Source: an uncultured Clostridia bacterium (GTDB lineage: Bacteria > Bacillota > Clostridia > TANB77 > CAG-465). Taken from it: a DNA stretch of 64,000 nt. Below the pieces are notes generated by a model. It was not told where the DNA came from. It saw only the letters and a list, made by a program, of their open reading frames with translations, and ran no database searches. Each line of letters begins with the position of its first letter. Within the stretch, counting starts at the first letter, position 1. Below, one piece after another: positions 29,320 to 38,900 of the stretch. The stretch is taken from the NCBI GenBank assembly GCA_944388585.1, contig CALXJI010000004.1, positions 1 through 64,000 of the forward strand. Direction: 5' to 3'. The position numbers were made by a program, and so were the translations under genes.

Positions 29320-29348
29320 ATTCTATCATAAACTACATTTAAAATCAA
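29320..29348 (-). promoter_or_regulatory. Rubrerythrin promoter
   Basis: TTGATT (29343-29348) and TAGAAT (29320-29325) on the minus strand, 17-bp spacer. No PerR-type box is obvious by eye. Confidence 0.6.
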
Positions 29349-29437
29349 CTATTTTTTTATATTATTAACCATTGCAATATATTTCTTTTTTATGTTAATT
29401 TAAAATTACATATTTTATGAAACTTTAGCTATTCTTG

Positions 29438-29492
29438 TTGCTTTTTGTAACATTTTATGATATTATTGTATGGGTAACAAATTTTATTACCC
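29438..29492 (+). promoter_or_regulatory. Promoter and leader hairpin of the glycosyltransferase gene
   Basis: TTGCTT (29438-29443) and TATTAT (29461-29466) with a 17-bp spacer. Immediately downstream, GGGTAA (29472-29477) and TTACCC (29487-29492) form a hairpin at the very 5' end of the transcript, about 30 bp before the ATG. A stabilising 5' stem or an operator are both possible. Confidence 0.45.
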
Positions 29493-29522
29493 GATTTTTA
29501 ATTAAAAGAGGAGGAATTAAAA

Positions 29523-31049
29523 ATGAATATTTTACAGGTAACTGGCTTTCCAAATAATGGTGCAGGAAGTGGTACCTTAATTACCACACAAGCTGAGGGG
29601 TTTGTAAAACAAGGACACAACATTTGTACTATTCTTTCTGAAAATAGGACAGATTTTCCAAGAGTACCTGGTGTTAAATATCATCCAGTATTATTTACAG
29701 CAGAAAATGAAAATCCAGAAAAAATAGAAGGACAACTTGATTTTAACTTTCCAATGTTTACAACACATACTCGTTCTACTTCTACTTTTTGGAATTTAAA
29801 TCTTGATCAAATAAAAGCTATTGAGGAAAAATATAGACACGCAATTAAAGAAGAAGCTGATATATTTAAACCAGATGTCATACATGGTCAACACAACTGG
29901 ATTCATAGTGCCATAGCAGCTGAATTTAATATACCACTTATTATCACTATACATGGTACTGACTTAATGGGTTACAAAAGAAGTTTAGAAACATTAAGAG
30001 ATTTAAGACCTAATTTAAAAAAAGGAAATTTATCTGCTAAAGAATTGCAAGATCTAAAAGCACAATCAGAAATATATTTTCACTTTGTAGAAATGGCAAA
30101 AAAAGCTGCTAAAGCTGCACAAAGAATAATTGTCATTTCTGAAGATCAAAGAAAACAATTCTGTGAACTTTTCCCAGATGAGGCAGATAAAGTTGTTTTA
30201 GTTAAAAATGGATATAATCCTGATGTTTTCCATGTTATGGAAGGTGTAGACAAAGACACATTATTTGATAGTCTTACATCTGATAGAAGTGAAGATGGAA
30301 AACTTCCAAAAGACTATGATAATATGGCTTTATTTGTTGGAAAATTTGCAGATTTCAAAGGAATTGACGTATTACTTGATGCTACAAAGAAAAATGAAGA
30401 AGCATGTGAAAAAGAAGGTAAAAAGCTTTTAACAGTTGTAGTTGGAACTGGTGCATTAGAACCTGAATTAAAAGCACAAGCTGAAAATCTTGGACTTAAA
30501 AATTTACACTTTGTTGGACTTCAAGGTCATGATGTTATTCGTCAACTACAAAATTTAGCGGACATCTCTGTTGTTCCTTCAAGAAAAGAACCATTTGGTC
30601 TTGTAGTTATTGAAGGTACTGCATGTGGTCACCCAGTAGTTGCTACAAATAGTGGTGGTATTCCAGATATTATGAATACAACTGGTAAGACTATAAAAGA
30701 ACACTATAATCCAGAAACTGATTCTAAAGATCCAAGTATTCTTGCTCCAAATCCTGGAACAAAAGGAACTTATACAACAGATCTTGGAATGTTAGTACCT
30801 GTTGATGATAGTGATGAGCTTTCAGGAGCAATGATGGATATATTTGATGGAAGAGTTACATTTGATAATGATGCAATAGCTAAATACACTAAAGATACTT
30901 ATTCTCAAGAAGCTATTAATACTGAATTATTAGATATATTCTCTCAAGCTGTAAAATCTTATAATAAACAAGCTGGTCAAACTGGTGACGAGGAAGTAAG
31001 ATTTCCAAAAAGAGTAGTTGGTGGACCAAGTTTAGATGATGACTTATAA
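29523..31049 (+). CDS. GT-B fold glycosyltransferase, family 4-like
   Basis: The 508-residue enzyme is the only large gene on the plus strand. It opens with ILQVTGFPNNGAGSGTLI, the glycine-rich acceptor-side loop of GT4 enzymes, has DVIHGQHNW and ITIHGTDLMGY in the N-domain, and in the C-domain FVGKFADFKGIDVLLDA, then RKEPFGLVVIEGTACG, the donor-binding E-x7-E motif. It has no signal peptide or membrane segment, so it acts in the cytosol. The donor is probably a nucleotide-sugar; acceptor and pathway are unknown. An excellent ribosome site (GAGGAGG) and own terminator suggest a well expressed single gene. Confidence 0.88.
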   Translation: MNILQVTGFPNNGAGSGTLITTQAEGFVKQGHNICTILSENRTDFPRVPGVKYHPVLFTAENENPEKIEGQLDFNFPMFTTHTRSTSTFWNLNLDQIKAIEEKYRHAIKEEADIFKPDVIHGQHNWIHSAIAAEFNIPLIITIHGTDLMGYKRSLETLRDLRPNLKKGNLSAKELQDLKAQSEIYFHFVEMAKKAAKAAQRIIVISEDQRKQFCELFPDEADKVVLVKNGYNPDVFHVMEGVDKDTLFDSLTSDRSEDGKLPKDYDNMALFVGKFADFKGIDVLLDATKKNEEACEKEGKKLLTVVVGTGALEPELKAQAENLGLKNLHFVGLQGHDVIRQLQNLADISVVPSRKEPFGLVVIEGTACGHPVVATNSGGIPDIMNTTGKTIKEHYNPETDSKDPSILAPNPGTKGTYTTDLGMLVPVDDSDELSGAMMDIFDGRVTFDNDAIAKYTKDTYSQEAINTELLDIFSQAVKSYNKQAGQTGDEEVRFPKRVVGGPSLDDDL

Positions 31050-31052
31050 TAT

Positions 31053-31080
31053 AAAGGATTCTGTTTTTACAGAATTCTTT
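31053..31080 (+). terminator. Intrinsic terminator after the glycosyltransferase
   Basis: Stem AAAGGATTCTG (31053-31063) with a near-complement CAGAATTCTTT (31070-31080), then T-run. A second symmetric hairpin (31099-31110 with 31117-31128) follows and may act on both strands. Confidence 0.75.
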
Positions 31081-31162
31081 TTATTGTATATTAAGTTAAA
31101 AATAAGCTAGAAAAATCTAGCTTATTTTATTAATATATACCTTTTATATTTTTAAATAACGT

Positions 31163-31273
31163 TTAATTTTTTAAACATCCGATTGGAACTACACACACTC
31201 CTTCTTCTCTTTTATATGCATATTTACCAGTAGCAGTAAGTACTAGTAAACTTCTTCTATATTTTTCGGTCAT
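31163..31273 (-). pseudogene. Short C-terminal remnant of an unidentified protein
   Basis: A 36-codon stretch starting at ATG 31273 reads MTEKYRRSLLVLTATGKYAY, then KREEGVCVVPIGCLKN and stop. It has protein-like composition and a compact C-terminal look, but no ribosome site, and the frame is closed about 40 bases upstream. It is best explained as the tail of a decayed larger gene. The parent family is not identified with confidence. Confidence 0.35.
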
Positions 31274-31407
31274 TTGTGGGATTTTTTTTCGGTTATTTGT
31301 AGAATTTATTTATAATAATATCTTTTTTTATTTTAATATGCTTATCTACCTTATATTCTTATTTAAAATAATTCGTTTTATACTTAATTTCTATCTATTT
31401 TTATATA

Positions 31408-31445
31408 AAAAAATGCCATAAGATTAATTTCTTATGACATTTTTT
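31408..31445 (-). terminator. Intrinsic terminator after the 40-aa gene
   Basis: A 16-bp stem (31408-31423 with 31430-31445, one mismatch or G-U pair) with T-run on the minus strand, overlapping the stop codon of the small gene. Confidence 0.75.
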
Positions 31446-31566
31446 ATGCTAACTTAATACCAATAAATCCTATTAGATATCCTGCTAACAATAAAACTAC
31501 TGCAGATATTACTAAATTTCTTTTACTGTGTGTTACTGTATTAAATATTCCTTCTATTTTCTTCAT
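31444..31566 (-). CDS. Small single-span membrane protein, 40 aa
   Basis: The reading frame encodes MKKIEGIFNTVTHSKRN followed by a hydrophobic span (LVISAVVLLLAGYLIGFIGI) and KLA, a typical small membrane protein with a positive N-terminal side. AAAGGA and GTGG lie before the ATG, a TATAAT -10 lies near 31620, and a strong terminator follows directly, so it looks like a genuine independent transcription unit. The leader contains three copies of a GTAGTAAATAAA-like repeat. Function is unknown. Confidence 0.6.
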   Translation of the reverse strand: MKKIEGIFNTVTHSKRNLVISAVVLLLAGYLIGFIGIKLA

Positions 31567-31690
31567 TTTTTACCACATTCCTTTCTACATTTATTACTAC
31601 GTTTATTTACTACATTTATATTATAGCATAGTTTACGTAAAAAGTAATGTTTTTCACATATATTTCACAATTATGTTATCTAATTTATAT

Positions 31691-32512
31691 TTATTCTTTT
31701 CCATCACCTAAAGTTTTAAAGAAATCTCTTTTATTAAATGAAGATGTCATAAATCTCCATGCTGCTTTTCTATTTGTAAGCCATTCAATATGAACATCGT
31801 TTTTTGTATTAGACAACATATTTTCTACCATATGTTTAGCAATAACATCTGGATAATCTCCTAAAATATTATATACTTTTTTAGTTTTTTCAGATAAAAC
31901 AATTTTTTCCTTATCTCCTACTGCATTTACTAAAAAATCTGTAATCATTATTCCCGGTGAAAGTCTTCCTACAATAACCCCTGTATTTCTAGTTTCATTT
32001 TCTTTTGCAAGTGCTTGAGTAAAATATGTAATACCTCTTTTAGCTGTACCATATATTGAAAGACCAAGCATCATTGCATCATTACTTCCATATCCTTCAA
32101 CATTATATATTGCTCCACTCTTTTGTGCTTCCATTTCCTTCATTATTAATCTTGTAGCATTTATTGTACCTTTTAGATCCACATCTAATATAATATTAAT
32201 TTCTTCTTCTGTAAGTTCCCAAATCGCTTTTTCTGGTTGATTAACACCTGCATTATTAATCCATATATCTATTTTTGAAAATTTTTCCTTTGCAAACTTA
32301 ATTAAATTTTCTATATCTTCTGTATTTGTAACATTACATTTACATGCCTCAACACTTGCATTTTTACTTATACTTTCTAAATTTTCTTTTGCCTTTTTTA
32401 AGTTTTCCTCATTAACATCACTTATTACTACATTTACATTATTATTTAAAAATACTTTTGCCATTTCGAAGCCTAGGCCTCTTGCACTTCCTGTTATTAC
32501 TACTGTTTTCAT
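31691..32512 (-). CDS. Short-chain dehydrogenase/reductase
   Basis: The 273-residue SDR has TGSARGLG at the cofactor site, DVNEENL (an acidic residue after the second strand suggesting NAD), NNAG, and a YGTAKRG catalytic Tyr-Lys pair. The usual catalytic Ser position falls in VEGYGS. The C-terminal 60 residues (WLTNRKAAWRFMTSSF) extend beyond the Rossmann core. The substrate is unknown. It sits downstream of the pilus operon but a terminator (32527-32557) separates them. Confidence 0.88.
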   Translation of the reverse strand: MKTVVITGSARGLGFEMAKVFLNNNVNVVISDVNEENLKKAKENLESISKNASVEACKCNVTNTEDIENLIKFAKEKFSKIDIWINNAGVNQPEKAIWELTEEEINIILDVDLKGTINATRLIMKEMEAQKSGAIYNVEGYGSNDAMMLGLSIYGTAKRGITYFTQALAKENETRNTGVIVGRLSPGIMITDFLVNAVGDKEKIVLSEKTKKVYNILGDYPDVIAKHMVENMLSNTKNDVHIEWLTNRKAAWRFMTSSFNKRDFFKTLGDGKE

Positions 32513-32526
32513 AATATCTACCTCCT

Positions 32527-32557
32527 AAAAAATCCTAAATAAAATTAGGATTTTTTT
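32527..32557 (-). terminator. Terminator of the pilus operon
   Basis: A 12-13-bp stem (AAAAAATCCTAA and its complement) with a 6-base loop and T-run, overlapping the stop codon of the last pilus gene at 32545. Confidence 0.8.
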
Positions 32558-33126
32558 AAATTTATCTTTTTAATATTATATACTATATAACCTATAGATA
32601 AAACTAATATACTACTATATAAATATATATTTATATCTGATGTATCTGGTATGTCTTCTTTTATTGGAAAATATGTATTTTCAAAAACTAGTTTATCATA
32701 CTTTTCGTCACTATTTTCTTTTGTTATTGTAATTAATGTTTCAAGACTACTTAAGTCATCTGAATTAGTTACTGTTATTATTACAGTATATAAAGATGTG
32801 TCATATTCAAATTGAGGATTATCTCCTTTTACTTGATAAACTTCATATTCATAATCTCCTGGCTCTTTAAATTCAATATTAGGAATATTAAAAATACCTA
32901 CACCATCTAATGTAATATTATATTTTCCATCAACACTTCCATCAGGCATAGGATTATTCTCATCTTTTGGAGTCATTACAAATTTAAATCTATCTACTAT
33001 ACTCTGATTAGAATTGCCATTAATTACTAGCTCAAGTGGTATATTATTACTTTCAACTGCAAAAATATTATTATTAAAAGCTAAAAACATTGATAGAAAA
33101 AATATTACAAAAAATCTAAATTTCAA
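32545..33126 (-). CDS. Small FctA/FctB-type pilin, probable pilus base subunit
   Basis: The 193-residue secreted protein has a signal peptide (about residues 1-23, ending IFAVES), one streptococcal pilin isopeptide-linkage-type domain (FNIPNIEFKEPGDYEYEVYQ, YDTSLYTVIITV, FENTY) and a sorting signal IPDTSD followed by a membrane segment and a KKINLKKS tail. The Lys that normally starts the isopeptide bond is not at its usual place (LELVINGN instead of a K-V/L motif), while the Asn in FENTY is kept. It is last in the operon, the position of fctB, the minor pilin that attaches the streptococcal pilus to the wall. Confidence 0.8.
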   Translation of the reverse strand: MKFRFFVIFFLSMFLAFNNNIFAVESNNIPLELVINGNSNQSIVDRFKFVMTPKDENNPMPDGSVDGKYNITLDGVGIFNIPNIEFKEPGDYEYEVYQVKGDNPQFEYDTSLYTVIITVTNSDDLSSLETLITITKENSDEKYDKLVFENTYFPIKEDIPDTSDINIYLYSSILVLSIGYIVYNIKKINLKKS

Positions 33127-33144
33127 TTCTAATCACCTCCCAAT

Positions 33145-33876
33145 TTAATTTTCAATTTTTACATATAAAATTTCTCTTCCATTAGTTGTGGCACTAGAAC
33201 ATGTTGAAAGTCCTACTACCCTTTCTTCTAGATTTATATTTAATTCTTTATAATTAATAGCATTTTCTCTTAAAAAATTTATTAACTCATCTTTTCTTGA
33301 AAAATCATTTTTATTTATACCATATACATACTTGTTATATGCATCTGTATGAACAAGTGCAAATACCTTTAATTTATACACACCATTTTCTGTATAAAGT
33401 GTACCTGTTGTATGAGTATCAAAAAAAGATTTATCTGCAAATTTTCTTATATCTCCAAACATTGCACCACCATCCATATGATGTCCAAATACAACCGAAT
33501 AAATATCACTAAAATCTCTAGCATTTCTATAATCTAGATATATACTACCTGATATAGCATAATTTCCATATACATCTTTATTTAAATACTCTGCATTATT
33601 TTCTCCAATAACTATTGGATAATCTATATTTGTGTCATCTATAGTAATCCACCCACATACATCTTCATTTATCTTTTTTAAATTTTCTAAAGACTCAATT
33701 GGATCTTCTTCATTTGGCTTTAATGACATTATACTATTATTTGATGCTCTCAAATACACTTTAATAGTATCGAATAAAGCATATAAACAAAATAAAAATA
33801 CAATAATTAAACATAAATACACAATCACATTTAATATTTTATCTGCAAATTTTATTAGTTTATATGCTATATTCAA
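33145..33876 (-). CDS. Class B sortase, probable pilus polymerase
   Basis: The protein joins pilins through their sorting signals at the outer membrane face. It has an N-terminal membrane anchor (about residues 14-36), then the sortase barrel with DYPIVIG, the catalytic His in FGHHMDGG, Cys226 in GLSTCSSATTNG and Arg234 in GREILYV. The GHHM and long region before Cys are class B features. The start is a TTG at 33876: AGGAGG lies 8 bases upstream, whereas the ATG at 33957 lies inside the pilin gene and would encode a cysteine-rich tail with no signal. The resulting length is 243 residues. It is 17 bp after the pilin gene and 18 bp before the small pilin gene. Confidence 0.9.
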   Translation of the reverse strand: MNIAYKLIKFADKILNVIVYLCLIIVFLFCLYALFDTIKVYLRASNNSIMSLKPNEEDPIESLENLKKINEDVCGWITIDDTNIDYPIVIGENNAEYLNKDVYGNYAISGSIYLDYRNARDFSDIYSVVFGHHMDGGAMFGDIRKFADKSFFDTHTTGTLYTENGVYKLKVFALVHTDAYNKYVYGINKNDFSRKDELINFLRENAINYKELNINLEERVVGLSTCSSATTNGREILYVKIEN

Positions 33877-33893
33877 TCTATTTTCCTCCTGTA

Positions 33894-35093
33894 TTAGTCT
33901 TCTTGTTTTTTCTTTGTAACAATCATATATACTGCACCTATAACAACAATTCCACATACAAATGGTAATACATTTAGTATAATTCCTGTTGGAGCTGTAT
34001 ATTCTTTTGTATTAGTAAATTCAACAACTTCATTAGATAATACACCATGATTCATTCCGTTATCTGAAAGTTTACCTGTTGCTGTTAAGTTTTGTCCTAA
34101 AGTAGCTTCTCCTGTTGCTGTAGAAGGTGCTACTGCTTCTTCTCCGTCTGCTGTGTATGTAGCAGAATATGTAGCTTCTTGATTTTCTGTTATTGTATAT
34201 TCAGTACTTGCAGGTAACTCTTTTATAACCATATTTTCACCATGTTTTAAATTAATAGTTGTAGCTTCTCCTGTTGTAATAGTTGCTGGATTTCCATTTA
34301 ATCCTGCTGTTACAACACCTTCTGCATTTTTGTACTCTACATCATAAGTACCGTCTCCTGCAACTCCACCATCTAATGTAACATCAAATTCAAATAATTG
34401 ATTTGTATTTGCATAGTTACCTTTAACAAATTTTGTTAAAGAGATTTCTGCTGATGTCTCATATGAGTTTTCAAATGGATATGAAATTGTACCATCTGTA
34501 CTATTAGCTATTTTTCCATCTTCATCTGCTGTTACAAGACCTGTTGTATCTTGTTGCATTCCTTTTAATGCTTCATCACTCATATTAGTTCCTCTCCAAG
34601 CAGTAATATTAGATATAGTTGTTGCACCAGTTGGAGTATTATTTTCATCTACTTGATTTATAACATAAACATTTACATAGTATAAAGTATCGTCATATGT
34701 TACACCAGTAACATCTCCTGCTACTTCTTGTAAACTATATGTATAAACACCTATTTTCTTTCCACTAAAATCTAATGTTTTTTGTGCAGTACCTTCCTTT
34801 TGATCTCCTACTACTTGTAGATTATCTACTGTAATAGTTCCACCAGCTGGCATATATGTAGCATTTGCATCTTCTACAATTTGTCCATCTTCAGCTAAAG
34901 TATAACTTACTGGTGTTAATGTAAACTCAAAAGAATCTACATCTGGATATACCCCATCACTTGGAGTAAGCACTTTGTTAATATTTAATGTAGCTATTGT
35001 ATTACATGTCTCTGGTGTATTTACTGCAAATACACAGTTTACTGTAACTAAAACCATAGCCAATGCTAAAGCAAAAATCTTTTTAGTTTTCAT
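33894..35093 (-). CDS. Major pilin with FctA-type isopeptide domains
   Basis: The 399-residue secreted protein has a signal peptide (about 1-23), an N-terminal FctA-like domain (LNINKVLTPSDG with the bond-forming Lys, TYSLQEVAGD, YDDTLYYVNVYV, PFENSYE with the Asn), a second pilin domain (SLTKFVKGNYANTNQLFEFDV to EFTNTKEY), and a sorting signal YTAPTGI followed by a membrane segment and KKKQED. The C-terminal domain and signal match those of the giant adhesin, so both should be substrates of the same sortase. It lies between the SipA-like and sortase genes, the place of fctA. Confidence 0.9.
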   Translation of the reverse strand: MKTKKIFALALAMVLVTVNCVFAVNTPETCNTIATLNINKVLTPSDGVYPDVDSFEFTLTPVSYTLAEDGQIVEDANATYMPAGGTITVDNLQVVGDQKEGTAQKTLDFSGKKIGVYTYSLQEVAGDVTGVTYDDTLYYVNVYVINQVDENNTPTGATTISNITAWRGTNMSDEALKGMQQDTTGLVTADEDGKIANSTDGTISYPFENSYETSAEISLTKFVKGNYANTNQLFEFDVTLDGGVAGDGTYDVEYKNAEGVVTAGLNGNPATITTGEATTINLKHGENMVIKELPASTEYTITENQEATYSATYTADGEEAVAPSTATGEATLGQNLTATGKLSDNGMNHGVLSNEVVEFTNTKEYTAPTGIILNVLPFVCGIVVIGAVYMIVTKKKQED

Positions 35094-35153
35094 AAATTTC
35101 CCTCTCCTTTTTACTTTATATATAAAAACATATTAAATATGTTTTTAACCAAT

Positions 35154-35711
35154 TTAAAATCCTCTCCTACGAATAACAGTCATAACTTTTCCTTCAATTT
35201 CAGATTTTTCTACTTGTCCAAATTGTCTACTATCAATAGCACCTGTTCTGTAATCTCCCAAGACAAATACACAATCTTCATCTACTCTGTATGGAAAACT
35301 TACACCGCTCTCGTCTGGATATGTTAAAAAATATATTTCTTCTTGTTGCAAATTACCATTTACATATAGTTGCCCATCTTCAGTTATATCTACTACATCT
35401 CCTTCTTTTGCAACAATTCTTGATATATAACTTTCCTTATTTTTTCTTACTGAAACTATATCTCCAACTTGATAATTACTATCAAGTCTAAAATATACTA
35501 CTACATCTCCATCTCTTATTGAAGGATACATAGCCTGCCCTTCAACAAAGACTATTCCATAAATAAAGCTAATAATAATATATACACAAATAATTATTAT
35601 TATAAATTTTTTAAAAAAGCTTATCATATCTTGCTTTTCTAAAACTTTTCTTTTTCTTTGTTTAATAACTTTTTCTGGTAGAATAGATAAACTATCTGAT
35701 TTATTTTCCAT
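35154..35711 (-). CDS. SipA-like pilus assembly factor, catalytically inactive signal peptidase I homologue
   Basis: The 185-residue protein has an N-terminal membrane anchor (about residues 34-55) and the signal peptidase I fold with VEGQAMYPSIRDGDVV, SRIVAKEGDVV and VLGDYRTGAIDSR. Both dyad residues are replaced: Ala60 stands where the nucleophile Ser precedes Met-x-Pro, and Ser97 stands where the general-base Lys precedes Arg. S. pyogenes SipA, needed for assembly of FCT pili, also lacks its Ser/Lys dyad. The gene order (next to the pilin and class B sortase) supports the same role. It overlaps the preceding small gene by 11 bp. Confidence 0.85.
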   Translation of the reverse strand: MENKSDSLSILPEKVIKQRKRKVLEKQDMISFFKKFIIIIICVYIIISFIYGIVFVEGQAMYPSIRDGDVVVYFRLDSNYQVGDIVSVRKNKESYISRIVAKEGDVVDITEDGQLYVNGNLQQEEIYFLTYPDESGVSFPYRVDEDCVFVLGDYRTGAIDSRQFGQVEKSEIEGKVMTVIRRRGF

Positions 35712-35889
35712 TTAATTTTTCCTCTAAGTAATCTATCTTTGCTTGTTGTATTTGATATAATTCTTTATATTCTAAATTTAGAGCCTCTATTTTATTCCAT
35801 ACTTCAAGCTCATCTACTCCACCAAAAAGCTTTTTTTTAAATTTTATTTCTTTTATGAATTTTGATATATCTTCTATTTTTTTAGCCAC
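35701..35889 (-). CDS. Small coiled-coil protein of the pilus operon, unknown function
   Basis: The 62-residue product is charged and helical, with FGGVDELEVWNKIEALNLEY in the middle and a C-terminal coiled-coil-like stretch (IDYLEEKL). It has no signal peptide or membrane segment, so it is cytosolic. The start is the GTG at 35889, with GGAGG eight bases upstream; the in-frame GTG at 35904 overlaps that ribosome site. Its place between the adhesin and SipA-like genes, with overlap, ties it to the pilus operon. The function is unknown. Confidence 0.7.
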   Translation of the reverse strand: MAKKIEDISKFIKEIKFKKKLFGGVDELEVWNKIEALNLEYKELYQIQQAKIDYLEEKLNGK

Positions 35890-35944
35890 ATTAATATCCT
35901 CCACTAAAAATAATTTACCATATTTTTATACTTTTTTCAACAAA

Positions 35945-38900
35945 TTATTTATCATGGTTTTTTCTTCTTTTATTTCTAATTATTATTCCTATAATAACTA
36001 CTATTATTAGTCCTAAAACAAATGGTAAGATATTAAGTACTATTCCTGTTGGTGATATATACTCTTTCTCATTTATAAATTCAATTGTAGTATTTTGTGT
36101 AATAACATCACTTATAGCTTTACTTTCACTATATTCTCCATTTATTTGAGTATCATAATCTATAGCATTTAATTCTTGTATAGTATAATTTAAATCTTCT
36201 GGTATTTCATATAATATTACCCTTTCATTATGTCCAATATAAACTGTACCATGACCATCTAATATTTCACCTTGAGATATAACATCATTATTGCTATCTA
36301 ACAATTCATATTTTATAACTCCATTATAATTACTATTTCCGTCACTTATATTAACAGTAAATTCAAACTTTTTGTCTATATCTGCATATGTTCCTTTTAC
36401 TATTTTAGAAATACAAATATTAGGCCTATACTCATATATATATGTAACTTGTGTTACTGCTTTGTCCATAATGCCAATTGCATTTTCTGGTTTTAATATT
36501 AATACATAATTTTCAAAAGATTTTTCTTGAGTCTCATATCTATCTCCAATAAATCCTTCTATTGTTATATCTTCTGTAAGTTTTTTACCAGTTTCAGTCT
36601 GATAACTTACAATAACTTTAGCTTGTGTTCTTTTAAATTCTACAGTTACATGTATATTTTCTTTTACATTTATAAAATTACTTAAAGTATAAGCAACAGT
36701 TGGATCATCTGGTAAACTCTGCTCTATTCCGTTTATACTAATTTTAGAAATTTCATATCCTTCATTTGGTGTAATAATAATAGGTTTTTGACTATTTTCG
36801 CCATGCTTTACTACTTCATATGTTTCATCATCTTGTCCTGATATAGTTCCATTTTCTCCTATTACCTGTGTAGTTATACTATATTCTATTTTTTCAAATT
36901 CTACTATAATTTGCTTATTTTCAGTAACATTACTAAATTTATTTAATGTGTAAAGTACTGTAGTATCTTGTGGTAAAGTTTGCTCTACTCCATTTATTGT
37001 TATTTTAGATATTTTATAACCTTCATTTGGTGTAATAATAATATCTTTTTGTGTTGAATCACCATTTACAACTCTTTCATAATATTCAAGTCCTTGTCCA
37101 CTTACTGTTCCACCAATACCATTTACATTAGTTGTTATATCAAAAGTAATTATATTATTAGTTAAAATAATATTATCTTCTTGATAACTAATAGTATTAG
37201 TATAATAATCATTTTGATGTTCAACAACAGTATAATTTATATCTTTACCATCTTCTTTTTGATATAATCCACCTATATTTACTTCCCAATTTGAAGCCTC
37301 TTCTATAGACACAGTTTGTAAAAATGTATTATTAGCATACAAATCTATGTCAATACTTTCTGGTCTTTTATTATATAAATCTTCCTCGTCATTCCACTCT
37401 TTAGTAACTTTTATTGTTTTTGTTTGAGGTGTATGCTCATTTGTAATAGTTATATTATTATTTTCCAAGTCATAATCATAAGTTGTACTATATCCTGATA
37501 CTCTTTGCTCTTCAAGTGTATAATTAATTTCTATTCCATCTTGGTATTTATCTAGCTCATTAATTTGAGTAGTCCAATTATTTGACTTATTTAAAATAAT
37601 ATTATCTCTTATAATCTCATTTCCATTTTTTAAAGTTAAAACAACATTTGCTGGTCTTATACCATCTCTATTGTTATCATCTTGCCATATTTTTTGTATA
37701 TTTATTGTTCTTTTTTGAGGTATATGCGTATTTATTATTTTATACTCATTACCATTTATTTGATATTCTACACTATATCCATTTACAGATGTCTCTTCCA
37801 AAGTATAATCTATTATATCTCCATTTTTATATACATCTAAGTTTTCTATTATTTTTTTCCAATTTTCATCTGCAGTTATATTAAATGTTTCTTTAACTTC
37901 TCCATCTGCTTTTAAAGTAACTTCGATATTATTAGGTCTTAATCCATCTTGATTTTCATTATCTTGCCATACCTTTTGTATATTTATTGTTCTTTTTTGA
38001 GGTATATGTGTGTTTGTTATTGTAAATGTATTATCTCCATTATCTACTATATTAGGAGTATATCCATCTATTGAATCTTCTACAACTGTATATTCAATAG
38101 GCTGTCCATTTTCTTTTACATTTACATCTTCAAATGTATAAGTCCATCCATTATCTTGTGATAAAGTTGTATTTCTAACCTCTTTTCCGTTTGCAAGTAA
38201 TCTAACTGTTACACTTTCAGGACGTTTTCCATCTTGATTGTTATTATCATCCCATATTTTAGTTACAGTCTTAGATATCTTTTCTGGTACATGGGTATTT
38301 GTTACAACATAAGTAAATTGAAACTCTGGATTTAATTCGTCTTTTACACTAATATCTGTTGTATATCCATCATTACCTACGTTTACTTCTTCTAATGTAT
38401 AATTATATCTTTCTCCATTATTATTATATTTTTCAATAAATCCCCATGTATAGTGCCAATTATTTTCCTCACTAAGTTCTACATATCCTATATTTTGACC
38501 ATCTATTTCATATGGTTTACCATCTGCATAAAGTTGTACAGATATTTTCTCAGGCCTTATACCATCTGCGTTTTCTTCATCATTCCATACTTTTTCTACA
38601 GATACTTCAAGCTCAGGTGGATATGCATTATACATTGTTAAGTTTTCTTGGTTATATATAACACCATATCCTTGTGGCACTTCAATTTCTTCAACAGTAT
38701 AATTTATTTTCTTACCATTTTCATATACAAATAGATCTTCAAATGTATATTCCCACTCGTCAAAATTATCTACCATATTATCAGCTGTTAAAGTAATAAC
38801 ATCAGTTATATATTTACCATTTTTAAGTAATCTAAAACTTACACTATCTGGTCTTGTATTTTCTTTGTTGCTTCCATCTCTCCATACCTTCTTAACTACT

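Noticed and set aside
33145..33957. Sortase starting at the ATG 33957
   Set aside because: This would overlap the pilin gene by 64 bases and add a Cys-rich tail before the anchor; a TTG at 33876 has an ideal AGGAGG site.
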